64,000 bases of DNA from Leidyana gryllorum EB-2025a (lineage: Eukaryota; Apicomplexa). The stretch is taken from contig JBLWGC010000202.1 of NCBI GenBank assembly GCA_048772705.1, positions 248,001 to 312,000 of the forward strand, in the 5' to 3' direction. The notes beneath the pieces are model-generated. The model was given only the letters and a program-made list of their open reading frames with translations, had not been told where the DNA came from and did not search any database. The translations under genes and the position numbers were made by a program. Positions 34,263-45,530 of the stretch are shown one piece after another (position 1 is the first letter of the stretch; every line of letters starts with the position of its first letter).

Positions 34263-34745
34263 ATGCCGTACCAGTGCAAGGAGGTTCGTGACTTTGTCAC
34301 CAAACTCATGGACAAGACCCAGGACCGGAAGCGGAGTAAGCCTTGCCATTCAACGTCTTTTTCGTCATTTTGTAATCAGCTGTGGTGATCCTGCAAAAGA
34401 CTGTTGGTTCCAAGACCATCACCAAATTCAAGGTCAAGACCAACGGCGGTTTGTACACTTTGGTTGTCCCTGATCGTTCCAAGGCCGTCAGACTCGAGAA
34501 AGCACTCCCCGTCCGTAAGTTCTTCGGCTGCTGTATAGCCGCACACGCGTGTGTGCTTGGTATTTGTATGGTGTGACCGGATAGAGGGCGGTCGGTTCAC
34601 TTACGATGGGCCCTACGCCGTGTATCATTGCGTGTTGCGAATTTGTGTGATTGTTGTTGCGACTGCGCGAATCGAATCTTCGTCTTGTGCAGACTGCGAG
34701 AAGAAGCATATCGGTCGGGTTCCCAGCAAGAAGCAGAAGCTGTGA
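34263..34745 (+). CDS. RPL38: 60S ribosomal protein eL38
   Basis: Small large-subunit ribosomal protein. Exons 34263-34335, 34380-34514 and 34693-34745 join in phase to 86 residues. Landmarks are KEVRDFVTKLMDKTQDRKR, then KTITKFKVKTNGGLYTLVV and DRSKAVRLEKALPV, matching the eL38 fold (KFKVRxSxYLYTLV ... KAEKLKQSLP). The family normally ends soon after LPPG; here a third exon adds a basic tail (HCEKKHIGRVPSKKQKL) after a 178-nt intron. If that intron is retained, the protein would instead end about 20 residues later with an unrelated sequence. The second half of the gene is therefore slightly less certain than the first. Confidence 0.88.
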
Positions 34746-34831
34746 AGAGCTTTCTGATTTACGTAGACCGGCTCCCACCACAGATCATTCACGAACCGAA
34801 CTTTCATCGACAAAAACGCATCTTTGACAGC

Positions 34832-37519
34832 TCATGAGGGTTCTATCCATTCGACTCCATTATTGAAAAGGTTGCTGGAGCTGTGATGTGGTACCAAGAT
34901 AGTGCTCACTTCACAGCGTCCAGGGAACCCATTGTACTCACTTAAATACCATCCCATCTCGGCTACCTCGGGGGCCGGTGGAGGCGTGGCCCCTTGGTTC
35001 TCATAGGCCCAGTGAGGTCCGATCGCCAATCGTCCGCGATCTTTCTGATGCCAAATCCACCAGCTGGTGGGGCTGACGACCGCGCTCTCGGTAGTCTGCA
35101 TGAGTGGGAAGCCCACATTGGTGATTCGGTAGGCCTCAAGGCTGCGATACCAAACGGCGAACTGCTCTAATTGTGGTCTGGGTAGTAGTCCCAGAGGGGT
35201 GTATACATCAACATGTCGTCTGCTGATTCTCTGAGCTTGATGATGATACCTGCTGAGTGCGAGGAGGGAGACGTTGCCCTTCATGAGGCCCACCATGGCC
35301 CCCCGCAACCATACGTCTGGGAAGTAGGAGACGTAGGTGAAGGTGATTTTGAGCTTGAGTCCAGTCGCATTCAAAGCGTCCAGCCAGAATTCGATGGCTT
35401 TGAGAATGGTAAGAGGTCCGGCGACGCAATCGACAACGATATCTGTGATCTCTTGCCGTTCGATGAGTCCGTGAAGTTGGCAGTGTCGTGAATTATCGGC
35501 GAGCATACTGAAGGAGAGTCCGCGCAGTATGCGAACGGTGGGATTCCAGAGGACATGACGATTTGTATAGGGTACGAGTTCGTCGACTTCGAGCCAGGCG
35601 GCCAGATCTAACTCTGCGGTTTGAACACTTCGCTGCCGTATAGCCCAGGCCACAAGCTCGGGGTCTGATGACTCTATCAATGCTAAGTGTCTGAGTTTGG
35701 GCAGATTGGCGATAGTTGGTGTGCTGACCACTCTGGTGAGTTTCAGAATCTCGATGGAGGGCTGGCAGAGTTGAGAGATGAATTTGAGCCAAGAAGGTCT
35801 CAACTGCGGATGTTCGGTGACATAGTTGGTGCATTCTTCCTCCCAGCCGATCAGAGGGAGTACGAATATGTGTGGACACATATTCAGAATGCTGGGGGCT
35901 TGTGTGATCGTTTGGATCATTCCCTCGCTGGCAACCCCGACGAAAGGCGGTCCCAAACGAGCAAATATATGCTTTATATCTGATGGACAATTTTCAATAT
36001 CCCGATGGTAAAGGTACTCCAGGAATCGGTGGTGCCTAAGAGCGACCACCGAAGGTATCTCTTCCCACCCATCGCGAGCACAGAGCCAACTGTCGTTACC
36101 CCCGGTCGCGAGATCCTCCCACAAAGCCTCAAAGTAGGGGTCACTCTCCCGGAACCCGTATCTTCCCAACATTGGAATATCGCCCCAGAAGAGCGCTTCG
36201 GGTCCCCTCAGTCGCAGCTCCAGAGCTAAGGTGCTGGATTCGAACTCGTCCATCTCCTCGGCCAGTATCACCAAATGGCGTAGATGTGTGTGTGACTCAC
36301 TCTTCTGCGGCCCATTGTTCGTCCAATGCGGGTAACAGTCACACTTGCCGTCTATGCCCACCGTGTTGATCAGGACGACATGACACTTGGGATGTCCCAT
36401 GACAATGCGTGTGGCAGGTGGTGGTGCGTTCAGTTCGGCCAGCCCAGAACACAAGGCACTCCACAGGGGCGGAGGCATAGGCCTTTCGAGATACAACGTG
36501 TGGGCTGTCTTGACACTTCGCTTGGCGGCCGCAAGGAACCACTCTTGTGCGCTCAGTGCGGGGAGGTACCATGATGTTCCAGCACGGTCTAAGAGCAAAG
36601 AGTGCCAGACAAAGTACGATTCTAAGGCTCTGTGAACACTTTTATTCAATTTCCGGTATCGTGCCAATTCTGGAATGGTCAAAAATGCTAAGATCTCACA
36701 CAAAAGCAGAGGTAATGAGCCTGAGAAAAGTTGTTTCTGAGCGCTCACTCTCGGTGCTGCTGTCGTTGAGGTCTCCTTGTGTGGCAATTTTGTCGTCTTT
36801 GGTCGAGGTGGTGGCAGGGCATATCCCCTGCTGACCACAGGCTTCGTTTTGAATACTGGTGTGGCAAAGCTCTCGATTGAGATGGGCGATTGCGCTCTTT
36901 TGGGCGACGCTCTGACCGCCGACGGATGAGGAGGCATCGCGTCTCGCTGCAGCAAAGCTTCATATCTTTCATGGGTCAGTTTCTGACCCCCGGAGATCAG
37001 ATCTTCTGCTTCTCCCACACTCTTTATTCCCTTCGACTTTTGGGAACCCGATGGCAAAGGACTATTTGGCGACAACGGCTGGGGTCGACTGCGCTTCGAA
37101 TATGCATTGGGCGGGACCAGCAATCGGTCGTCAATGTTGGGAAAGAATCGCACTGGAGCTTTATTTGGAGGCATTGTGACAATTATACATGGCAGACTTT
37201 GCTGTAACCCCGTCACTCCCACCCCCCCCTTCACTCGGACCTCAGTCAGGCGTCTGTTTCCATCACTGGTCTCCTCCACGCTTCGGACACCGGACACCGA
37301 GGGGTGCTGTCGACGCGAACTCCTCTCCACGAGCGCTGGTTGCGATTTGGGCCCAACACTCGTCACTAACTGGTGGTCGTCGTCGTCGCGTATCTCGATC
37401 ACAGAGTCTGTCGTGGACTCCGTCTCTGTCAACACCCGCGGCAGGTGACGTTTCACCAGGTGCCTCGAAGCTTCGGCAGCCATTGGCTTTGGTGTTGACC
37501 AGTTGCTGCTGCTGGTCAT
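34832..37519 (-). CDS. F-box-like protein, long (L) family, member 1
   Basis: Intron-free frame of 895 residues. Residues 1-260 are Ser/Pro/Arg-rich and probably disordered. An F-box-like segment at about 265-305 (LPLLLCEILAFLTIPELARY) is followed by the family block SAQEWFLAAAKRSVKTAHTL. The rest has LRR-like spacing (LPKLRHLALIESSDPELVAW; VQTAELDLAAWLEVDEL). The 42927 gene has the same plan: F-box, then xWFxxxxKRSxxxAHxxxLxxP, then about 500 leucine-rich residues. F-box proteins usually give substrate specificity to SCF ubiquitin ligases; that role is inferred here. The frame upstream of 37519 starts only at TTG, so the ATG at 37519 is used. It ends 86 nt from eL38. Confidence 0.75.
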   Translation of the reverse strand: MTSSSNWSTPKPMAAEASRHLVKRHLPRVLTETESTTDSVIEIRDDDDHQLVTSVGPKSQPALVERSSRRQHPSVSGVRSVEETSDGNRRLTEVRVKGGVGVTGLQQSLPCIIVTMPPNKAPVRFFPNIDDRLLVPPNAYSKRSRPQPLSPNSPLPSGSQKSKGIKSVGEAEDLISGGQKLTHERYEALLQRDAMPPHPSAVRASPKRAQSPISIESFATPVFKTKPVVSRGYALPPPRPKTTKLPHKETSTTAAPRVSAQKQLFSGSLPLLLCEILAFLTIPELARYRKLNKSVHRALESYFVWHSLLLDRAGTSWYLPALSAQEWFLAAAKRSVKTAHTLYLERPMPPPLWSALCSGLAELNAPPPATRIVMGHPKCHVVLINTVGIDGKCDCYPHWTNNGPQKSESHTHLRHLVILAEEMDEFESSTLALELRLRGPEALFWGDIPMLGRYGFRESDPYFEALWEDLATGGNDSWLCARDGWEEIPSVVALRHHRFLEYLYHRDIENCPSDIKHIFARLGPPFVGVASEGMIQTITQAPSILNMCPHIFVLPLIGWEEECTNYVTEHPQLRPSWLKFISQLCQPSIEILKLTRVVSTPTIANLPKLRHLALIESSDPELVAWAIRQRSVQTAELDLAAWLEVDELVPYTNRHVLWNPTVRILRGLSFSMLADNSRHCQLHGLIERQEITDIVVDCVAGPLTILKAIEFWLDALNATGLKLKITFTYVSYFPDVWLRGAMVGLMKGNVSLLALSRYHHQAQRISRRHVDVYTPLGLLPRPQLEQFAVWYRSLEAYRITNVGFPLMQTTESAVVSPTSWWIWHQKDRGRLAIGPHWAYENQGATPPPAPEVAEMGWYLSEYNGFPGRCEVSTILVPHHSSSNLFNNGVEWIEPS

Positions 37520-37890
37520 CACTCGTCCCGGCTGATGATACACAGAAGTGGCTGGAAACCCGTCAGTCCAATGACGATCAGTGGAAAACACGTTCGGCAA
37601 TGCGAGAATTGATGTATTTGGCGGGAATACTCCGCCCGTCTCTCACACAACCTCACTGGATGAATGTGCGGTCCAAAAACACCACAGCCAGCCAGACAAC
37701 AAATCAATCTTCTCCCCTAGCGCTATTCGGCCAATTAATAGGAGGCTGCGGTGCTGTCAACTCGAGGGTCGGTGTCAATCCGCCGATCTACGAAAGAAAA
37801 CTCTTCCCCAGGGTTGACACACTATAAAGAGGACAGTGACACATTAAGAATCAATCCTTCTTATCATTAGCAAAAAAGTGAGTTGCGCCT

Positions 37891-39246
37891 ATGGAGTGTT
37901 CGTCAACGTCGGAGCCCATCGAGCCTCAGCCTCCGGTAGCCGGGGGCGACCTGAGTACTCATGAAGGCGTGTTTTCGGGGGTTGTCAGCACGGAAATGTC
38001 TGCATCACCCCCGAATATGAGCCCGCCTGTACCCTCCCCAGCCGTTCCGCGGGACTTCAAGTCCCTGATGGAACAGCATTTCAAACGGATAACAGATTTG
38101 AGCGAGGAATTGCGCACCTGTGCGGCGCGGGGGGTGCCACACTCGGATCGAAAATCACTCGACGCAGAAATACGCAACCTGCAACGAGGGTATCTGGATG
38201 CCAGCCACCTGCCCGCTCTCATGAGCGAGGTGGCCGACATCAGCCAAACCCATCGATTCCAAGTCCGAGTCTTGAGATTGACTTTGGACAAGGATGTCGT
38301 CCTGAACAACACAGTCAAGCTGGAAGTGACTGAGCCCGTCAAATTTCTTAATCACAGCATCACGTGCAAACATGGACTCGACTTGGGCTGTAAGAAGTCA
38401 ATACACATTGCCTGTCTAGTGCTATCGTAGGAGAAAATCACTCTTCAGTGCGAGGCTTTGTGTAACACCGGCTCAATAATTGCTAAGAACATTCGAGTCA
38501 ACGCGCGTCAGGAGGTTCGGAACCTTGGACCGGCGCTCTTGTTAGCCGAAAATGTCATCATCAGTGCCCAGCACGTACTCAACGGGGCAGACGAGTGCCG
38601 TGAGCTCGCGAACGCAGCCCCCAACTACAGTTTCCCCCGGATAATTGCGGTCGGCAGTGAAAAGCCAATGAGTTTAGAGGTCCGAACAGAGGAATTAATC
38701 CAAGTTGGCGGAGTGTTGGGATCCAAGAATACACTCTCCGTACGTCTTCACCCGCAGGCATTGAAAGGGGTAAAGCTGCGCATATTACAGCGAGGATGGG
38801 TTGTCGCCATGCAAGACATCACCTCCGACGTCGTCGAGATACACTGCCGTGGACTCACCGCCACCAGACCGTACCCCTGGCACCATGCCGCTCAACGGCA
38901 ACCTTCGGCCCACGACTGCTACGAAGAACCTGTAGTGCAAGAGGTGTATAATGTATACGGGGGCGAATACGGCGGCAGGACAGAGACCGACTGGTATGAG
39001 AGCGTCTGTGACTGCGGTTTGATCCCGGAAGAGCACAAACGACGAGGACTCGTGATGCCTGGCGGACGGATCGCGCACAGTTTCCTCATCTTGAGAAGAA
39101 GTTGGCGCACAGGCAAATGGCTGGACACTGTGCCAACGGAACCCAATCGTCTCTGCGGCATCACCAGTATCAATGGCAGCATGGAAACGCTGACGAAGGC
39201 ACGACACGGAAAGGAGAAGGCAACAGTCTCCGACCACTACGGTTGA
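37891..39246 (+). CDS. Hypothetical protein, about 430 aa
   Basis: Begins at an ATG after a short AT-rich leader. The first 60 residues are Pro/Ser-rich. Residues 60-165 include a helical region (DFKSLMEQHFKRITDLSEEL) and a beta-rich one (FQVRVLRLTLDKDVVLNNTV). The frame meets a TAG at 38428 and continues in the same phase from 38431 to 39246. Either an intron with a length div by 3 removes the stop (possible donors near 38326 or 38338, acceptor at 38430), or the gene is interrupted. The second part has a Tyr/Gly-rich segment and CDCGLIPEEHKRRGLVMPGG. I do not recognise the family. The obvious donor GTAAG at 38390 would create a stop at the junction, so it is disfavoured. Confidence 0.55.
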
Positions 39247-40000
39247 GAACCGATATGCGAGGCCTAAAGCTAAAAATTCGGCACGACTGAACGTCGGTCA
39301 CATGCCTCAGCTTAGTACGTGGATTGAACGGACTCCGCGTACAAGAATGGCTACACAGCCGAGGGACGCTTGAGGGGAAGGCATGTTGAGAGAAATCGTC
39401 TAACGTATAAAAAGGTGTTAAGATTAGATGTATATGATGAACATGCGTTAGAGAGTAACTCATTCAGGTTAGAGACAAGAGCTAAGTAGATCCAGTCAAC
39501 ATCCTTGGATGCGGGGTTTTCCGCACTTCAACGATTTTGATTGTAGTTATTCGGTTTTCGCAACCATCACTGTTTCTCCTCAAACTAGTGATACAAAAAA
39601 TTGAACACACAGAAGTGGCGAAATGGGCCGTGGACTAGTCGTTTGCATCCCGTTCAAAACTCCTCCGGAAGTGGGGCACGGGTCTTATCATTGGGGTCGG
39701 CGGCTCCTCCGTCTCTGGGAGCACCAGTTCACCAATGGTGAATGTGGACCGCTCCCGCGCGAAGAGGCTTCCGTCGCCTCCGCTTCCGGAGCTAACAGCC
39801 TCGGCACCATCGCTTTACCCGCGAGGGTAAGCAGCAGAGGAAGTAGGCCACCACCCTGGCACGGTGAAGTTGGCCGTGAGATACCTCCTCACGCTTACTC
39901 GCAGGCTCCGGCTTGCGCGTGAAGAACTTTTTGTTAGTGAACCTTCGAGATAGCGCTCTTCATAGAAGATTGCACCAAAACTCAGATTCACTCGATTAAC
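39247..40000. other. Intergenic, nothing convincing
   Basis: No recognisable gene. A 99-codon frame at 39623-39922 has a possible in-frame intron but no recognised content, and I do not call it a gene. Confidence 0.4.
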
Positions 40001-40049
40001 CTTCAATTGTTCTTCAGTAAACGCTCGGACTTGGGAGCGTCAGTAACGA

Positions 40050-41520
40050 TTTGCCAATCGCCCAGAGACTCATCCGTCTTCATCGCGCTCTCTGCAGAGG
40101 GAGTGTGGCAGAAGGGGGGATGTTCCGCAATATCTTCAACTCGACGCTGAGCGCATTGTAGAAATTCCGAGCTTCAAAAAATATTCTCCCTTTTGAGTCA
40201 CTGTCGTTAGGTCGCCTGAACTTATCAGTTCCGGTCCCTTTTTAGATCTTCATTCCATTCGCCCACGAAAGACTCGACGAATGATGGATGTCTCTACACA
40301 CCTTCCGTATCGTAAGCCAGCCGCCGCCACCACCGCCTGATGAAGGCGACTAGACACATAGGCCCTTTGTTTAGCCAAAGTGTGGTCTTCAACAAAAGTT
40401 GACGGGTCACATCATCAGCCTACGGATACGGAACGCAATTTTGACAACCGGTCGAAGTGTTGTGACGTCACTCCGATCTCTCACCTAAGCACATCCAAAG
40501 GATGTGGAGCGTTGAGCTCGATGTCGGCCGACTTGATGTTGCGGAACAGCGGAGTGTATGGTGTCGTACGTGTCAGGAAAGGAAAGCTGTAAAGTCATAA
40601 ACATCCAGCCAATAGCTACAAACAGTATATTCGAGATGGTTGTGAAGTCGCGATCCATCATAGGCGATGCGAGATACGGTTGGTCAAATTCGGCCTTGTT
40701 GGGACAGTGTATACTCACTCAGTCGGTCCAAAAAGTACACAACGTTGCGACATGGCGTGCTCTGGTCCATGGATTTGTTACATCGGACAATAATTCTTAG
40801 CGTTCCATCATTAGGGCAGAACCCAATACACAACAAGAACGATGGGAGCATTGTAGGAAGCCAACTAGTCCGACGCAGAGAGGCCTTACCGCCTCTGTGC
40901 CACTTTGGAGTGCCACACGGACGCTACGCCGCTCTCGGAGGCAGCTAGGCTCGAAGGGATGCCACGCACACACAGACGTGAACTCGGCGTTTTCGTTGTG
41001 TGCCAAATAGACCTCATGACTGCTACTCGCTCAGCTTCCCGCGTTTCATTGGAGACCCGGTCCGTAGACTGGAACGTGAACGGGGTGTGGCAATTCACTC
41101 ACCGAACATCGTCCGCCTCATCTAACACGTTGCTCTTGTGCTGTCCAGTGGTGCACGCTGGGGGTTGAGGTCGGCTGGGCTTCGGCGGCTTCTGGTCTTT
41201 CAAGGGACCCTCTGTCGTTGTGGCGATCGATGAAGTGCAGGAACGCCTGACACACTGCGTTCCATCGTCTGTCCCGACCAGATGTACAGCACTCCAGTCT
41301 GCTGTAATGCTTGCGCCTCGAGGCTGATCCAAAATAAACACGGCTCGATGGTCCCGCCTAATGATGGCACTCCCACGTTTGTAGAAAATTCTTGGCTGTG
41401 GCCCTGTCGCGTACAGCTACTGTTTCGCTCACGTCCAGACAGTGCCAATCGGAGTCGGAATGCCGTTATCTTGCCGCCCTCGGCACACCGTCGACAGGGT
41501 CTCTCGCTATGCTATGAAAT
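40050..41520 (-). pseudogene. WD40-like multi-exon gene, probably damaged
   Basis: Several minus-strand exons look real. About 41390-41105 encodes a stretch with ITADWSAVHLVGTDDG, resembling a WD40 blade. A spliced continuation (about 41020-40960) gives AHNENAEFTSVCAWHPFEP, a good WD40 strand pattern. The next expected strands (LAASESGVASVWHSKV) are in a different frame, so a single-base shift near 40955 is likely. Further down, a hydrophobic stretch (TISNILFVAIGWMFM) and TPLFRNIKSADIELNAP appear in frames that do not join cleanly. I read this as a WD40 gene that is either broken or poorly sequenced; exact exons are uncertain. What kind of WD40 protein it was cannot be told. Confidence 0.35.
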
Positions 41521-41589
41521 TGGCGGGCGCTGGTATGGACGTTTGGACCTTCTACGTTCCCTACGGCTTTGCGGCGGGTTCAGATCTGG

Positions 41590-42600
41590 CGCTATGCCTT
41601 CACGCCCAACGGAATGACTCACCGAAGGCGATGACTTCCGATGGAGAGGTTCCAAATCTAATACTTCGGTGTCACCGGAAGCTCCGAGCATCGCGAAGTT
41701 GGCTGGCTGGCTTTTGGATAAGCACTCTATTTTGCGACCGAGAGGCTTTCGGGTCCGTTTCGACATTCAATCTGCACTGCTGCTGCAGTATCCGTGCCTC
41801 AGGTACAATTGAATCTCGTCTCGGGTGTCTATACCGATGCCACTCACGGAGCTGTGCTGACATACATAGTGTTTGTCCCGAGAGATCGGTCTGTGCCTGA
41901 AGGCTCAGGCTGCCGGCGAGCCGGAACAAAGGAGAGAGCTGCGAGAAAGAAGTGTCACTTTGTCGCAACCCTTCTTTCAAATACTCGTTACTACAGCGGT
42001 CCAAAGGTCTGTGGCAGTCAGTGATACCCTAAAATGTTGGATTGGGCATCAGGAGATGCTCACACGCTATTTGCACAATCGGTGATGTTACCGGCTGTCT
42101 GTTCCCCAGCAATATACTAAGAGGTTTTCCCTCAAAGGCAGAAGATGTCCAGGGCCCCCGAACACTGCCTTCGGGGCTTTTACATTGTACGAGTCAGTTT
42201 GTGGTCAAGCTGGAAACAACCTTTATAGGGTTTCCAAGTCGACGGCCATTACGCTCATCGCTGTAGACAGAGTGGCAGTCCGTCTTTATGAGCTGTACGA
42301 TTGGATCAAATTACGACAACGACGTCAAGTGTAGTCAAAAGTAATGCAAATTTTCACCACATTGGACTCCCGGAAGCGGGAACACCGGACAGTCGACCGT
42401 GAAGTTCTGAGCTCTGATGGATTCAATCGCCAATCAGCGATGGAAATGGTTGCTGCCCCAAACTGCCTTAGAGTACTGCGTTGACGAGGCTCGAAACCTC
42501 AATACGTCAAATACGGCGATTCTTGGCTCTATACAAAGTCAGCTCACATCTCTGGTTGCGTCATATTTGCACAAGAGCTGCAAGGCATCTATTCAAAAGG
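41590..42600 (+). pseudogene. Decayed copy of an S-type F-box-like gene (C-terminal part)
   Basis: The nucleotide sequence aligns along its whole length with 46440-47490, the C-terminal half and 3' flank of the neighbouring S-type copy, at an offset of about 4.85-4.95 kb. Shared runs include CTATGCCTTCAC, TCTACACCGATGCCACTC-like, and CTGCGAGAAAGAAGTGT. The reading frame is broken by several indels and stops, and no F-box region precedes it. It is a dead duplicate of a host gene. Confidence 0.85.
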
Positions 42601-42926
42601 ACGTGCGTGTGTGCCGGCGGTAGGTCGCAAAGTGCGTACGGTAAAAATCCTTATGCCCCAAAGGTGTGCAGGCCGGGTACTAAACTGCGCAAAACACCTT
42701 ATCATTCACTATACCGGCCAATATTGATGTCAGCACTAAGTGCGTGCGCGTGTGCGAGACACACGGCCACACAGGGCGCGAGCTACAGCGGGCCCCCCAT
42801 AGTGGTGTCTGGGACTTTGTACACCACTTTAGGGGTTCGACGCACTCGTGTGAACAGGGTCAAGAGAATAGATTGGACCCTTTTCCCGCGCCATTGGCAC
42901 TTCATTGGATTGCAGTTGACTTGAGG

Positions 42927-44990
42927 ATGTCCTTCTGTTGCACACCAAATGTGATCCCATTACTGTTGCGGTATTTGTTTCCGGAAAGCTCTGCGCCCCC
43001 ACAAAACAGCACTTTCCGCACCCCGCTGCTTTTACCCAACCCAAACAAATGCCCCAGCCCTAGCAGTGAGGATACAGTGGACGATGGGGTGGACACCCGG
43101 TCCACAGGTGAAGGGATTGACGAAAGCTCCTCCGCGTTTGCCTCCGCTGAATGGAATCGCAATTGGCATTTGAGTCGAAGTGACCCGATTCAAGGATTGG
43201 TGTACCAATTTCTAGATCTGTGGGAGCTGGCGAAAGCGCGTCAAATCAGCACTGCACATCGAGAGTACATCGACCAGCGCCACATAGCGGACTACCTGAT
43301 CTTAGACGAAACAACTATGGGCTGGTGTTGGGATGTCTTATCAAATCAAGATTGGTTCATACAGCTCTTGAAACGTTCGATACGCCACGCACATTGTATA
43401 ATAGTGAATCCGAATCCCCAGAGGTTACTGCACCAATACTTCGAGGCAGGCGACCATGGGAGCAGCCCTGGATCACGTCCAAACTCCCGCCACTCTGCTC
43501 CCACGCTGACCAGTTGCACCGGTACCAAATTCCAGCGCGAGCGCATTCTACGAGTGATCGCAGACTTTGTCAATGGAGAAGACGAGGTGCCGCATGGGGA
43601 TTTCATATTTGCGTTCCATGAAAGCTCTTTCAGGGAAGAAGGCGGACGCTACCTGATATTGCGTGGGAAAGAGACCTTTGGTCGCTTTGATGGACTGCTG
43701 GTGGACAAGCGGGACACTTTGCGCTCCAGCGATCGGTTATCATTTGGCGCCCGACAAGCCTGGAGCGGTTTGATGCGGAAGATGGTTACGGACCGACCAG
43801 ATACTCTGTCGAATCGGATTGTCAAGCAGATGTTCTTTCGAGCGTTGGGTGGGGAGCTTGAAGCCAGGTTTTCGGAGTATTTGGTGAGCGATCGCGAAGT
43901 CTTCCAGAAGGTCAATTCCCGACAAGTCCTCAATGTACCCCAGTACATCTTCACTGAGGTACTGCAACGCAGTCACTTTGCCCGCTTAATGCAACGTTCA
44001 GCTGCATTTATTGAGTTGACGTCAGATTTGCCTGGATACCGACGGCTAAGGCCGCGGCACCCTCTTTTGAGTTGTCCAGACTTACTCTGTCTCCCCATGG
44101 TGGAGGCTCGAGCAATCACGACGCCTGGGCGGCTGGAAGACGACTGGTTCTATCTCACAGATGAGGTTGACGACTCCGATTCTAGTGCCATTCCGTCTAC
44201 CATTTCGCATCTTTGCATTGATGGGCGAATCCGCCCCGTCGACTTGACAACGTCACTACAATGTGAATCATTACGGCATCTGGTCCTGCTTGGCAACCCA
44301 ACAGCTCCACAGGTCCGTCAACTGATGAGTTCGCTCGCGACCCAGGAGCGAGGGGAATCATGCTGTCTCGGTATGGACAAGGCCACCTGTTTGTCCTACC
44401 TGCCACTGCTTGGCACCTGCCGTCGGACAAGTGAGTCGCACTGGCGAAGGGTGTTGTATGTGACCAAATTGACTCGTGATCTGAGTGGTCTGGTGATGAA
44501 TGCCGGTATCAGCACTTTGGTTATCGACGATATCGCAACGCCGGAGAACATTGACGGCGCTATATCTATCCACAATGACGTTCTGGACAGTGGCTACAAG
44601 CCGATGCAGATACTGTTCACTCATTTGCCCTATTTGACCCCAGACTATTTGGGAAGATTACGGGACCTGCTCATTGGCTCGTTATTCCCTTTGTTTCCTG
44701 GAGGCGATCGGGTCAGTGGGTGTGTACCTTTCGGACTATTACAGCGCCGTGAGCAGTTTGACAGGTTCATCGCGGAGTGGCAGAGGTTGACCGCGTTGGT
44801 TCGGCCGGGTACAATTGTGTGGGCTCCATCCACGAGGCGGGTTGCAACAGTGGCATTGTATTCGTCATGGCTACTCCAACATGTGAAAGAGCGCACGCTT
44901 GAGACGCTGGGCGCGAATCTTGGATATTTGAGCCGACATCCAGTGGTGGATCTTGCAGAGTTGCTCACCTTGCGGAGAAGGCATCCTTAA
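42927..44990 (+). CDS. F-box-like protein, long (L) family, member 2
   Basis: Intron-free frame of 687 residues from the ATG at 42927 (an open frame extends upstream to a GTG, but without similarity). A Ser/Asp-rich head is followed at about residues 88-125 by an F-box-like block (LVYQFLDLWELAKARQIS). Then comes the family motif NQDWFIQLLKRSIRHAHCII, which matches the EWFLAAAKRSVKTAH block of the 34832-37519 protein. The remaining 500 residues have weak leucine-rich periodicity (SHLCIDGRIRPVDLTTSL; LRHLVLLGNPTAPQV). It is shorter than member 1 by the disordered N-terminal region. The two members sit on opposite strands 5.4 kb apart. A substrate-adaptor role in a ubiquitin ligase is inferred only from the F-box. 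Confidence 0.75.
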   Translation: MSFCCTPNVIPLLLRYLFPESSAPPQNSTFRTPLLLPNPNKCPSPSSEDTVDDGVDTRSTGEGIDESSSAFASAEWNRNWHLSRSDPIQGLVYQFLDLWELAKARQISTAHREYIDQRHIADYLILDETTMGWCWDVLSNQDWFIQLLKRSIRHAHCIIVNPNPQRLLHQYFEAGDHGSSPGSRPNSRHSAPTLTSCTGTKFQRERILRVIADFVNGEDEVPHGDFIFAFHESSFREEGGRYLILRGKETFGRFDGLLVDKRDTLRSSDRLSFGARQAWSGLMRKMVTDRPDTLSNRIVKQMFFRALGGELEARFSEYLVSDREVFQKVNSRQVLNVPQYIFTEVLQRSHFARLMQRSAAFIELTSDLPGYRRLRPRHPLLSCPDLLCLPMVEARAITTPGRLEDDWFYLTDEVDDSDSSAIPSTISHLCIDGRIRPVDLTTSLQCESLRHLVLLGNPTAPQVRQLMSSLATQERGESCCLGMDKATCLSYLPLLGTCRRTSESHWRRVLYVTKLTRDLSGLVMNAGISTLVIDDIATPENIDGAISIHNDVLDSGYKPMQILFTHLPYLTPDYLGRLRDLLIGSLFPLFPGGDRVSGCVPFGLLQRREQFDRFIAEWQRLTALVRPGTIVWAPSTRRVATVALYSSWLLQHVKERTLETLGANLGYLSRHPVVDLAELLTLRRRHP

Positions 44991-45530
44991 TTCATCATTG
45001 GACGTTTACGTGTGTGACCACAGCCGTTGGTCGTGTGCCTCTCCATATTCTATCATATTCATGCTTTATTTGCTAACAGTTCAAGTATGTTTTTGCTTTG
45101 AACCAGTACGACTCTTTTCAGAGTTAAGGACAATTCAATATTGGGTTCGCTGTGCTGGCCAGCACTGAACAGTACTCCGAAGGTTTTCATCGAGCCCGCC
45201 TGGGGCCCGAAATGAAGGTCCAAAGACTTTTGGGGACGGAGATGGTAGTGTAAGCTGATTTCAAATTTCAGGGTCTCCGTGGTCGCGGCTGCGAGTACAG
45301 AATGAATGGTATCCGAAGGCAGACGTCACGGCGAGAGGTCTCGCGTAAACGAGCACTACAGACCACGCCCGGCGCGACCGCACCGCGCGGACGCGCGCAG
45401 CTCCGGGGCACCTGTATTGTCGCGTCGCGGCAGTCCAACATTGATTGTGGACCAACTTTTGATTGCGTGTTGTTTGATTCGAACACCTTCTCTTGGCGAG
45501 TATGTATGCCAAGATATGGAGGCTAAAAGT
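44991..45530. other. Intergenic, nothing convincing
   Basis: Contains a very CG-rich patch at about 45360-45430 (ACCGCACCGCGCGGACGCGC) amid ordinary sequence. No supported gene or repeat is seen. Confidence 0.4.

Noticed and set aside
39623-39922. 99-codon frame as a gene
   Set aside because: No recognisable domain, and the possible intron is in-frame with no independent support.
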